Positions 54,134 through 64,000 of a stretch of 64,000 bases of DNA are shown here, piece by piece; the first letter of the stretch is position 1; each line of letters starts with the position of its first letter. Origin of the DNA: Tepidibacter mesophilus (GTDB lineage Bacteria; Bacillota; Clostridia; Peptostreptococcales; Peptostreptococcaceae). Where the stretch lies: positions 45,399 through 109,398 of the forward strand of contig NZ_BDQY01000008.1 in assembly GCF_002724055.1 (NCBI RefSeq), given 5' to 3'. Position numbers and translations under genes: made by a program. A model generated the notes under the pieces. It was not told the DNA's origin. It made no database searches and worked only from the letters and a program-made list of their open reading frames with translations.

Positions 54134-55243
54134 TTGAAAATAATTTGCAGTCAAAAACTATTGGCTAATAAGGTAAGTACTGTTCAAAAAGGAGTTTCAA
54201 ATAAAACTACATTACCTATTTTAAAAGGAATTTTTATTGAAACTGTTGATAATAAAATAAAATTGATTGGTAATGACTTAGACTTGGGGATAGAAACTTT
54301 TTTAGATGCAGATGTAATAGAAGACGGTTCTATAGTCATTGATTCTAGATTATTTGGAGATATTATAAGAAAATTACCAGATTCACTGGTTGAAATAACT
54401 ACAGACTTAGATAATAATATATGCATTAAATGTGAAAGTTCTGAGTTTAAAATAAAAGGTCATGATCCAAGTGAATATCCTAAACCTGAAGAAGTAGATG
54501 AAAATAGATTTTATGAACTTCCTGAGGAATTATTTAAGAATATGATAAAACAAACTGTTTTTGCTATATCTCAAGATGAAAGCAAGCCTATACTTATGGG
54601 AGAACTTTTAGAAGTACATGATAATGATATAAATTTAGTCGCAATAGATGGATATAGGCTGGCTATTAGAAGTTCTAATATAGAAAATAATGTTGGAAAT
54701 AGTAAAGTTATAATACCAGGAAAAGCATTAAATGAGGTTAATAGAATATTATCTGAAGAAGAGGGCAGTTTTAAAATAGCTTTCACAGACAAGCATTGTC
54801 TTTTCTTAATTAAGGATACCAAGATAATTACTAGATTATTAGAAGGCGAGTTTATAAATTACAATCAACTAATACCAAGAGAATATAATCTAAGAGTGAA
54901 AGTTGATACTAAAAAATTACTAAATAGTATAGAGAGAGCATCTCTTTTGGCTAAAGAAGGTAAAAATAACCTAGTTAAATTCTCTATAAGAGACGATAAT
55001 ATGACTATAACTTCTAATTCTGAGATAGGTAATGTTCATGAAGAAATTCCTATTGTATTAGAAGGAGAAGATTTAGATATTGCTTTTAACTCAAGATATT
55101 TTATTGAAGCTTTAAAAATTTTAGATTCTGATGAAATATACTTAGAGCTTACAACTAGTGTAAGCCCATGTATTTTAAAACCTGTAAGTGATGATAATTA
55201 TATATATTTATTATTACCAGTAAGAATTTCTGCTAATTCATAA
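54134..55243 (+). CDS. dnaN: DNA polymerase III beta sliding clamp
   Basis: The 369-residue protein has three repeating clamp domains (about 1-120, 125-245, 246-369) with MKIICSQKLLANKVSTVQKGVSNKTTLPILKGI at the start and the C-terminal YIYLLLPVRI. The start is TTG, with AAGGAGG upstream and a DnaA box between the ribosome site and start. It forms a ring that holds the polymerase on DNA. Confidence 0.98.
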   Translation: MKIICSQKLLANKVSTVQKGVSNKTTLPILKGIFIETVDNKIKLIGNDLDLGIETFLDADVIEDGSIVIDSRLFGDIIRKLPDSLVEITTDLDNNICIKCESSEFKIKGHDPSEYPKPEEVDENRFYELPEELFKNMIKQTVFAISQDESKPILMGELLEVHDNDINLVAIDGYRLAIRSSNIENNVGNSKVIIPGKALNEVNRILSEEEGSFKIAFTDKHCLFLIKDTKIITRLLEGEFINYNQLIPREYNLRVKVDTKKLLNSIERASLLAKEGKNNLVKFSIRDDNMTITSNSEIGNVHEEIPIVLEGEDLDIAFNSRYFIEALKILDSDEIYLELTTSVSPCILKPVSDDNYIYLLLPVRISANS

Positions 55244-55268
55244 ACCCAACTATAGGTTGGGTTTTTTT
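55242..55268 (+). terminator. Intrinsic terminator after dnaN
   Basis: Stem AAACCCAAC / GTTGGGTTT followed by a T-run, directly at the dnaN stop. Confidence 0.85.
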
Positions 55269-55322
55269 ATTTTAAACAGATTTTTTTTGTTTTTCTATAT
55301 CATTTTTTATTTGTATATATGA

Positions 55323-55328
55323 TATAAT
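55323..55328 (+). promoter_or_regulatory. Extended -10 promoter of the S4-recF-gyrBA unit
   Basis: TGATATAAT gives an extended -10 (TGN then TATAAT at 55323-55328), 36 bases before the S4 start. No good -35 is seen. Confidence 0.45.
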
Positions 55329-55363
55329 AGACAGATGCATTAAATATGTAGGAGGCGTTTTTT

Positions 55364-55570
55364 ATGAAACAAATTAAAATAGATTCAGATTTTATAAAGT
55401 TAGATCAGCTTTTGAAATTAGCTGATATGGTAGGATCTGGAGGACATGCTAAGAGCATGATACAAGAAGGAGAAGTTAAAGTTAACGGAAAAGTTGAATA
55501 TCAAAGAGGAAAAAAAATAAGGTCAAATGATACTGTAGAAGTTGAAGGATTTAAGATAAAGGTACTATAG
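55364..55570 (+). CDS. S4-domain RNA-binding protein (YaaA-like)
   Basis: The 68-residue protein is one S4 domain (about 10-60): FIKLDQLLKLADMVGSGGHAKSMIQEGEVKVNGKVEYQRGKKIRSNDTVEV. Such genes lie between dnaN and recF in Firmicutes (yaaA). It probably binds rRNA or an mRNA structure. GGAGG precedes the ATG; recF follows after 16 bases. Confidence 0.93.
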   Translation: MKQIKIDSDFIKLDQLLKLADMVGSGGHAKSMIQEGEVKVNGKVEYQRGKKIRSNDTVEVEGFKIKVL

Positions 55571-55586
55571 GATAGGAGCGCTTTTT

Positions 55587-56687
55587 GTGTACTTAAAAAG
55601 TATCAAGCTTGTTAATTTTAGAAATTATGATCAACTATATTTACATTTCGATAAAAAAATAAATTTATTGTTAGGAAAAAATGGACAAGGCAAGACAAAT
55701 GTATTAGAAGCTATATACTTAATGAGCATAGGAAAATCCTTTAGAACTAACAAAGACAAAGAATTAATACGATTTAATAGTGAAAATACTTACATTGGTG
55801 GAATATTTTCCAAAAAAAACGATGATAATATAATAGAGTTAGTTATTGGAAATAATATGAAAAAAGGTATAAAGGTAAATAAAGTTTCAATAGATAAAAT
55901 TATGCAATTGTTAGGAAATTTAAATATTGTTATATTTTCGCCAGAAGACTTAAAACTTGTAAAAGATGGTCCAAAAGAAAGGCGAAAATTTATAGATAGA
56001 GAAATAAGTCAAATAATTCCCTTGTATTATAATTACATTTCTAATTACAACAAAATACTAATTCAAAGAAATAAGCTCTTGAAATCTAATTATATAGATG
56101 AAAATTTACTTGATATATATGACGAAAAATTAAGTGAGTATGCTAGATATATATATTTGTATAGAAGAGATTTTATAAAGAAAATAGAGTTGTTATCTAA
56201 AAAAATTCATAAGAATTTAACAAATGATTTAGAAGATTTAAAAATAGAATATATAAATCAAATTCAGCTAAGTGATGATGATGATTTAGAAACTTTAAAA
56301 AATAATTTTTTAAAAAAAATAAAATCTAGTCGAAATTTAGATAAGCAATACAGAACAACTAAAATTGGACCTCATAGAGATGATATTAGTATTTTTATAA
56401 ACTCATTAGATGTTAGATTATATGGATCTCAAGGTCAGCAAAGAACAGCATCTATATCGTTGAAGTTATCGGAAATAGAGCTTATAAAAGAAGAAACCTC
56501 AGAATATCCAATACTTTTATTGGACGATATATTTAGTGAATTAGATCAAAGAAGACAGAAATTGTTAATCGAAGAATTTGAAGATATTCAAATTTTTATA
56601 ACTAGCGCTGAGGAGAATCATAAATTGATTTTTGAAGATAAAGATGTAAATATAATTTATATTGAAAAAGGAAGGGCTAGCCAGTAG
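55587..56687 (+). CDS. recF: DNA replication/repair protein RecF
   Basis: The 366-residue protein has Walker A GKNGQGKTN (about 34-42), a middle coiled region and a C-terminal ABC signature SQGQQRTASISLKL and Walker B ILLLDDIFSELD. The start is GTG at 55587 with AGGAGCG upstream. It loads RecA at gaps. Followed by remB after 12 bases. Confidence 0.96.
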   Translation: MYLKSIKLVNFRNYDQLYLHFDKKINLLLGKNGQGKTNVLEAIYLMSIGKSFRTNKDKELIRFNSENTYIGGIFSKKNDDNIIELVIGNNMKKGIKVNKVSIDKIMQLLGNLNIVIFSPEDLKLVKDGPKERRKFIDREISQIIPLYYNYISNYNKILIQRNKLLKSNYIDENLLDIYDEKLSEYARYIYLYRRDFIKKIELLSKKIHKNLTNDLEDLKIEYINQIQLSDDDDLETLKNNFLKKIKSSRNLDKQYRTTKIGPHRDDISIFINSLDVRLYGSQGQQRTASISLKLSEIELIKEETSEYPILLLDDIFSELDQRRQKLLIEEFEDIQIFITSAEENHKLIFEDKDVNIIYIEKGRASQ

Positions 56688-56699
56688 GAGGATTTTATT

Positions 56700-58864
<2,165 letters not shown>

Positions 58865-58884
58865 GAGAGGAAGGGGATATTTAA

Positions 58885-61311
58885 ATGAGTGAATATAGAG
58901 ATAGGATAGTCCCTGTTGAGATAGAAGATGAAATGAAAAAATCGTATATTGATTATGCGATGAGTGTAATAGTTGGACGTGCACTTCCTGATGTAAGGGA
59001 TGGATTAAAGCCAGTTCATAGAAGAATTCTTTATTCTATGAGTGAACTTAATTTAACTCCTGACAAAGCGTATAGAAAATCAGCACGTATTGTCGGGGAT
59101 GTACTAGGTAAGTATCACCCACATGGAGATAGTGCTGTATATTTTGCTATGGTTAGAATGGCTCAAGATTTTTCCACTAGATATACCTTGGTTAATGGTC
59201 ATGGTAACTTTGGGTCAGTAGATGGAGATTCGCCTGCTGCAATGCGTTATACAGAAGCTAAAATGCAAAAGCTTACAATGGAGCTTTTAAGGGATATAGA
59301 TAAAGAAACTGTAGATTATACAGCTAACTTTGATGATACATTAAATGAACCTTCAGTTCTTCCAGCTAGATTCCCTAATTTATTAGTTAATGGATCTAAT
59401 GGTATAGCTGTTGGTATGGCAACTTCCATTCCTCCTCACAATTTAAGAGAAGTTATAGATGCTGTTATCCATTTGATTGATAATCCAGATTGTGATATAG
59501 ATGATCTTACTGAGTTTATAAAGGGACCAGATTTCCCAACAGGATCAACAATAATGGGTAAAGAAAGTATTATGAAGGCTTATAGAACTGGTAGAGGAAA
59601 AGCAAGGGTAAGAGCTAAGGCTGAAATAGAAGAAAATAGTAGAGGTAGAGAACAGATAGTAATAACAGAGATTCCGTATCTTGTTAATAAAGCTAAACTT
59701 GTTGAAAAGATAGCTGATCTTGTTAAAGATAAGAAGGTAGAGGGAATATCAGACCTTAGAGATGAAAGTAATAGAAAAGGTATGAGGGTTGTTATAGAAA
59801 TTAAAAGAGATGCTAATGCAAATATAGTTCTTAATAAGCTTTATAAACATTCTCAACTTGAAGATACTTTTAGTATAATAATGTTATCTCTTGTAAATGG
59901 AGAACCTAAGGTTTTAAATTTAAAGCAGATGTTATACTATTATTTAGAGCATCAAAAAGATGTTGTAACTAGAAGAACTCAATATGAGTTAAGAAAAGCA
60001 GAGGAAAGAGCTCATATATTAGAAGGATTAAAAGTTGCTCTTGATAATATTGATGAGGTAATAAGCCTTATAAAGGCTTCTAAAAATGGTCAAGAAGCTA
60101 AGTTAGGTCTTATTGAAAGATTTGATTTTAGTGAAATTCAAGCACAAGCTATACTTGATATGAGACTTCAAAAGCTTACTGGTCTTGAAATAGAAAAGAT
60201 TCAAGATGAATATGAAGAATTAATAAAGATTATAAATAGATTAAAAGAGATATTATCAGATGATAGAATACTTTTAAATCTTATAAAAGACGAAATAAAC
60301 CTTATAAGAGATAAGTATGGTGATGAAAGAAAGACTGATATACAAGCTGTTGCTGGTGAAATAGATATTAAAGATTTAATTGAAGATGAAGAAATAGCTG
60401 TAACTTTAACTCACTTTGGATACATAAAGAGACTTCCGTCTGACACTTATAAGAGTCAAAAAAGAGGTGGAAAAGGAATATCTGCTTTAACTACTAGAGA
60501 AGAAGACTTTGTAGAGCATCTAATAACTACAACTACTCATAGTAGGCTTGCTTGTTTTACTAATAAAGGTAGGGTATATAGAATAAATTCTTATGAAATA
60601 CCTGAAGGAAAGAGACAAGCTAAAGGAACAGCTATGGTAAACTTAATACCTCTTGACAAGGAAGAAAAGATAACAGCTTTAATTCCAATGATTGATTCTC
60701 ATGATGAAAAGTACCTTGTTCTTTGTACTAAGAATGGTATAATCAAAAAGACTGCTTTAAGTGAATTTAGAAAAAGTAATAGAAATGGATTAATAGCTAT
60801 TAACTTAAGAGAAGATGATGAGCTTATAGGGGTTAAGATAACTAATGGAGATCAAGAGATTATGTTAGTCAGCAAAGATGGTATGGCTATCAAATTTAAC
60901 GAGAATGATGTTAGAGAAATGGGAAGAAGTGCCATGGGAGTTAAAGGTATAAGTTTAAATAAAGACAATATAGTGGTTTCTATGGAACTTGTAGATGAAG
61001 GAAGCGAGCTTTTAGTTGTAAGTGAGAATGGATATGGAAAGAGAAGTTCAGTAAATGAATATAGGATACAAAATAGAGGCGGAAAAGGCCTTAAAACTTA
61101 TAATATAAATGACAAAACAGGAAGTTTAATAGGAGCTAAGGTAGTAAATGAAGAAGATGAGCTTATGATGATTAATTCTGATGGAGTATTAATCAGAATT
61201 GATGTAGCACAAATATCTAAACTTAGCAGAGTAACTAGCGGTGTTAAACTGATGAGAACAGATGATGAATGCCATGTAGTATCTATGGCTAAAATAGTTG
61301 GAGAAGAATAG
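58885..61311 (+). CDS. gyrA: DNA gyrase subunit A
   Basis: The 808-residue protein has the winged-helix/tower breakage domain (about 30-480) with the catalytic tyrosine in [10 protein letters not shown], the quinolone region HPHGDSAVY (about 77-85), and a C-terminal beta-pinwheel (about 500-800) with QKRGGKG (GyrA box). The 20-base gap to gyrB shows a common transcript. Length is normal. Confidence 0.98.
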   Translation: MSEYRDRIVPVEIEDEMKKSYIDYAMSVIVGRALPDVRDGLKPVHRRILYSMSELNLTPDKAYRKSARIVGDVLGKYHPHGDSAVYFAMVRMAQDFSTRYTLVNGHGNFGSVDGDSPAAMRYTEAKMQKLTMELLRDIDKETVDYTANFDDTLNEPSVLPARFPNLLVNGSNGIAVGMATSIPPHNLREVIDAVIHLIDNPDCDIDDLTEFIKGPDFPTGSTIMGKESIMKAYRTGRGKARVRAKAEIEENSRGREQIVITEIPYLVNKAKLVEKIADLVKDKKVEGISDLRDESNRKGMRVVIEIKRDANANIVLNKLYKHSQLEDTFSIIMLSLVNGEPKVLNLKQMLYYYLEHQKDVVTRRTQYELRKAEERAHILEGLKVALDNIDEVISLIKASKNGQEAKLGLIERFDFSEIQAQAILDMRLQKLTGLEIEKIQDEYEELIKIINRLKEILSDDRILLNLIKDEINLIRDKYGDERKTDIQAVAGEIDIKDLIEDEEIAVTLTHFGYIKRLPSDTYKSQKRGGKGISALTTREEDFVEHLITTTTHSRLACFTNKGRVYRINSYEIPEGKRQAKGTAMVNLIPLDKEEKITALIPMIDSHDEKYLVLCTKNGIIKKTALSEFRKSNRNGLIAINLREDDELIGVKITNGDQEIMLVSKDGMAIKFNENDVREMGRSAMGVKGISLNKDNIVVSMELVDEGSELLVVSENGYGKRSSVNEYRIQNRGGKGLKTYNINDKTGSLIGAKVVNEEDELMMINSDGVLIRIDVAQISKLSRVTSGVKLMRTDDECHVVSMAKIVGEE

Positions 61312-61333
61312 GGGTTAAATCCTATTCTTTTTT
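61304..61333 (+). terminator. Intrinsic terminator after gyrA
   Basis: Stem AAGAATAGG / CCTATTCTT and a T-run overlap the gyrA stop codon. Confidence 0.8.
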
Positions 61334-61400
61334 CATATGAAATCTGATAAAATAATTTTGAAATTAATAACTTAATTTCTATAAAAAAGGGGGCTTTAAG

Positions 61401-61658
61401 TTGAGCAAAAAGAGTGGATATTTTGTATTTGGAGGTATAATAGGAGCTATAATAGCATTATTATTTGCGCCAAAGAGTGGTAAGGAATATAGAGATAATA
61501 TTGTAAGCACTACTAGGGATATAGTAAATGAACCTGAAGAATTTAAAGCAAAAACTAAAAATTGGATAAAAGATATAATAAATAAATTAAGTGAAGAAGA
61601 AATCATCCAAACTCAAGATGAAATAGTCATAAGTAAGACCTTTGATGAGGAGGAATAA
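61401..61658 (+). CDS. YtxH domain protein
   Basis: The 85-residue protein has a single helix (about 9-22, FVFGGIIGAIIALLFAP) followed by KSGKEYRDNI, the YtxH pattern. The start is TTG with AGGGGG upstream. It starts a gene string (ytxH, DUF948, rsbV, rsbW, sigB) found next to the sigma-B operon in clostridia. Confidence 0.82.
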   Translation: MSKKSGYFVFGGIIGAIIALLFAPKSGKEYRDNIVSTTRDIVNEPEEFKAKTKNWIKDIINKLSEEEIIQTQDEIVISKTFDEEE

Positions 61659-61661
61659 ATT

Positions 61662-61949
61662 ATGGAAATTAGTGTATGGCAATTAGGAGTATTGTTAATG
61701 GCTATAGGATTTGTATTCGTTTGTATAAACTTAGGTAATGCAATAAAATCATCTACTAAAATAATATTGAATCTAAATAAAATTATAGAACAAAATGAAA
61801 AAAAAGTAGACAGTATAGTGACTAATTTAGATAGCATAACTGGAGATGTAGAAAAAGTAATCTCCTTTGGAAGCAATATATCGGGATTTATAGAAAGCGT
61901 AAAATTTGTAAACAAAATATTTTTTAAAAAAAATAAAAAGGAGTGTTGA
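61662..61949 (+). CDS. DUF948 family protein
   Basis: The 95-residue protein has one N-terminal membrane helix (about 4-24) and a long amphipathic helix (about 30-85), the DUF948 pattern. It starts 3 bases after the ytxH stop and precedes rsbV. Function is unknown; members are linked to general stress genes. Confidence 0.82.
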   Translation: MEISVWQLGVLLMAIGFVFVCINLGNAIKSSTKIILNLNKIIEQNEKKVDSIVTNLDSITGDVEKVISFGSNISGFIESVKFVNKIFFKKNKKEC

Positions 61950-61951
61950 AT

Positions 61952-62269
61952 ATGTCAATTGTAATAAATAAAAATTTTGATGATAATAAAGATGTATGGA
62001 ACATAGATGTACATGGAGAAATTGATATATACACAGCTAATGAACTAAAAGAGAGTTTAATAGAATCTATATCTTCAAGACCAAAAGATATAATTTTAGA
62101 TGCTTCTAATTTAGAATATATAGATTCTACAGGGTTAGGAGTATTAATCGGAATATTAAAAAGATTAAAAATAGATGAAAAGGATATATATATAAATAAT
62201 GCAAAGCAAAATGTAAAGAAGCTTTTCAATATAACTGGTTTAGATAAAATATTTAAAGTGGAGGGATAG
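61952..62269 (+). CDS. rsbV: Anti-sigma factor antagonist RsbV (STAS)
   Basis: From the ATG at 61952 (GGAG 8 bases upstream) the product has 105 residues, a STAS domain: DVHGEIDIYTANELKESL and LDASNLEYIDSTGLGVLIG (about 53-70), where S62 or T63 is the phosphorylation site. It releases sigma-B from RsbW by binding RsbW when unphosphorylated. Confidence 0.92.
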   Translation: MSIVINKNFDDNKDVWNIDVHGEIDIYTANELKESLIESISSRPKDIILDASNLEYIDSTGLGVLIGILKRLKIDEKDIYINNAKQNVKKLFNITGLDKIFKVEG

Positions 62270-62271
62270 AG

Positions 62272-62715
62272 TTGACACCAGTAATTAATAAAGAAGATAA
62301 GGAAGATAATGTAATAGACACAATAGAGATGACTATACCTAGCAAACCTGAATATGTAGGTGTTATAAGATTAACTGTTTCGGCAATTGCAAACAGAATG
62401 GGATTTGACATAGAAGAAATAGAAGATATAAAGGTTGCTGTGGCTGAAGGATGTACTAATGCTATAAAACATGGATTGGATAAAAATTTCTATATTAATT
62501 TTTTAGTATCGTCTAATAGATTAACTATATTAATAAAAGATGATGGAAAAGGTTGTAATCTATCTCAAATACAAGAACCAGATTTATTAAATCCTAAAGA
62601 AGGTGGATTGGGTCTTTTTATTATTAAAAGCCTTATGGATGAAGTAGAATTTACATCTGAAGAAGGATCTGGCTCAATAGTAAAAATGACTAAGTATTTA
62701 GGAGCTGATATTTAA
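62272..62715 (+). CDS. rsbW: Anti-sigma-B serine kinase RsbW
   Basis: The 147-residue protein is a GHKL-type serine kinase: VAVAEGCTNAIKHG (N box, about 61-73), DDGKGC (G1), and GGLGLFIIKSLMDEVEF (G2). It starts with TTG 12 bases after GGAGG. It binds sigma-B and phosphorylates RsbV. The stop overlaps the sigB start. Confidence 0.93.
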   Translation: MTPVINKEDKEDNVIDTIEMTIPSKPEYVGVIRLTVSAIANRMGFDIEEIEDIKVAVAEGCTNAIKHGLDKNFYINFLVSSNRLTILIKDDGKGCNLSQIQEPDLLNPKEGGLGLFIIKSLMDEVEFTSEEGSGSIVKMTKYLGADI

Positions 62716-63491
62716 TGAAGAATGTAGCACAGGCTACAAACAACAAAAATAATTTAATAGATACTAAAGAATTATTCATAAAATACAAGCAAACAAATGA
62801 TATAGAGATAAGAAATATACTAATTGAAAACTATATGTATATTGTAGATATATTATCTAGGAAATTCATTAATAAAGGGATTGAGTATGAAGATATTTAT
62901 CAAGTAGGCTCATTAGGCCTTATATATGCTATTGATAGATTTGATGTAGAAAAAGGATTCGAATTTTCAAGCTTTGCAACGCCAACTATAGTTGGAGAAA
63001 TAAAAAAGTACTTTAGAGACAAGGGTTGGTCTATAAGAGTACCGAGAAGAATACAGGAATTATCAAAAAAAGTTAATAAAGCTAAGATTGAACTTCAGCA
63101 GAAAAATCAAAGACCCCCTAAGGTTATAGAAATAGCTAATTATTTGGGTTGCTCGGAAGAAGAAGTATTAGAAGCTATGGAAGCATCTCAAGGATATAAT
63201 ACTACATCATTAGATATAACTTATGATAATGATGGAGGCGATAAACAAGTAAAATTTATAGATTTAATGGGAGATGAAGACAAAAACTTTTCTAATATAG
63301 AGAATGAAGATTTTTTAAATAAGTTTATGAAATCTCTCGATGAAGTTCAAATAAAAATTATGAAAGACAGATTTTTTGAAAATAAGACACAAAGCGAATT
63401 GGCAAAAGAATTAAACGTATCTCAAATGACAATATCTAGAATAGAGAAGAAAATAGTAACCAAATTAAGACAAGAATATGAAAAAATATAA
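62715..63491 (+). CDS. sigB: General stress sigma factor SigB
   Basis: The 258-residue protein has sigma regions 2 to 4: IDRFDVEKGFEFSSFATPTIVGEIKKYFRDKGWSIRVPRR (about 75-115), region 3, and TQSELAKELNVSQMTISRIEKKI (region 4). It belongs to the sigma-B/F/G group and its partners RsbV and RsbW mark it as SigB. There is no RsbU-type phosphatase gene nearby, so signals reach the module by another route. Confidence 0.92.
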   Translation: MKNVAQATNNKNNLIDTKELFIKYKQTNDIEIRNILIENYMYIVDILSRKFINKGIEYEDIYQVGSLGLIYAIDRFDVEKGFEFSSFATPTIVGEIKKYFRDKGWSIRVPRRIQELSKKVNKAKIELQQKNQRPPKVIEIANYLGCSEEEVLEAMEASQGYNTTSLDITYDNDGGDKQVKFIDLMGDEDKNFSNIENEDFLNKFMKSLDEVQIKIMKDRFFENKTQSELAKELNVSQMTISRIEKKIVTKLRQEYEKI

Positions 63492-63492
63492 T

Positions 63493-63540
63493 AAAATACT
63501 TAAGTTGTACAAAATGATTTGGACAACTTAAGTATTTTTA
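63493..63540 (+). terminator. Intrinsic terminator after sigB
   Basis: A 16-bp stem (AAAATACTTAAGTTGT and its complement) with a 14-base loop and a T-run, at the sigB stop. Confidence 0.85.
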
Positions 63541-63628
63541 ATTTGTATAATAAAAATTAAAACTATAAATATTATAAACTCGATAAACCAGCATTTTAAT
63601 ATATATTTAAGAAATTTGTAGAAAAGTG

Positions 63629-63657
63629 TTGACACATATAATTATAAGTGATATATT
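63629..63657 (+). promoter_or_regulatory. rRNA operon promoter
   Basis: TTGACA (63629-63634), 17-bp spacer, TATATT (63652-63657), about 130 bases before 16S. The leader that follows has hairpins at 63721-63738 (AAATCAC/GTGATTT) and around 63759-63780 (GTCAG/CTGAC). Confidence 0.9.
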
Positions 63658-63785
63658 ATTACTTGTAGCCGATACGGCGACATAAAATGAACTTTGAAAA
63701 TTAAACAGTAGGTTATAAATAAATCACAACAGTGATTTTCGGAATAAACAAACAAAAAGTCAGTTTACTGAGTACTGACAAACTT

Positions 63786-64000
<215 letters not shown>

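Overview
The window is strongly AT-rich Gram-positive DNA spanning a chromosomal replication origin. Gene order on the right (rnpA-rpmH / dnaA-dnaN-S4-recF-remB-gyrB-gyrA-ytxH-DUF948-rsbV-rsbW-sigB-16S rRNA), the 5' part of the 16S gene and several family memberships (CD1871A-type CXXC microprotein, DUF6147-like secreted protein, YedF, DUF3343) point to an anaerobic Clostridia, most likely Peptostreptococcaceae. I cannot name the genus.

Layout. 1-9.3 kb: walR with the start of walK, a VanZ/RDD membrane protein, a second two-component system, then an operon of ABC transporter, TlpA-like lipoprotein, 45-residue CXXC microprotein and 4Fe-4S membrane protein. 9.5-17.1 kb: a chemoreceptor behind a perfect 35-bp tandem duplication, a MATE efflux pump with a MerR regulator and a 19-bp-spacer promoter, and two cell-surface peptidases. 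17.2-20.3 kb: a structured repeat, a DnaD/DnaI-type helicase-loading pair and a five-tRNA operon (Lys, Glu, Val, Asp, Thr) led by a decayed tRNA. 20.4-25.7 kb is the accessory part: unknown membrane and secreted proteins, a resolvase-like DNA-binding remnant, and an ECF sigma/anti-sigma pair near two secreted-protein genes that share a divergent ECF-type promoter. 26-36.7 kb: purA, a DnaA-box cluster, a ferritin-like protein, dnaB-rplI-gdpP-yybS-like, rpsF-ssb-rpsR, and an aminotransferase. 36.8-42.5 kb: DUF951, DUF3343, YedF, CvpA-like, DUF5711-like, HTH-TPR regulator and an EF2568-type cysteine desulfurase, a set that hints at selenium/sulfur handling. 42.5-51.7 kb: parB, parA, noc, rsmG, mnmG, mnmE, khpB(jag), yidC, yidD, rnpA, rpmH, read away from the origin on the minus strand. 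51.7-54.1 kb: bipartite origin flanking dnaA. 54-63.5 kb: plus-strand replication, gyrase and sigma-B genes, then an rRNA operon.

Most genes are co-oriented with replication away from dnaA. The most noteworthy non-routine signals are: (1) two back-to-back TGAAAC-N16-TGTC promoters between two secreted-protein genes that share a KRSA motif, next to an ECF sigma operon; (2) a ~140-bp dispersed repeat in two copies whose stems are preserved by compensating changes; (3) a DnaA-box cluster about 24 kb from the origin; (4) a Noc-site-like sequence in front of noc and a parS-like site in front of mnmG.
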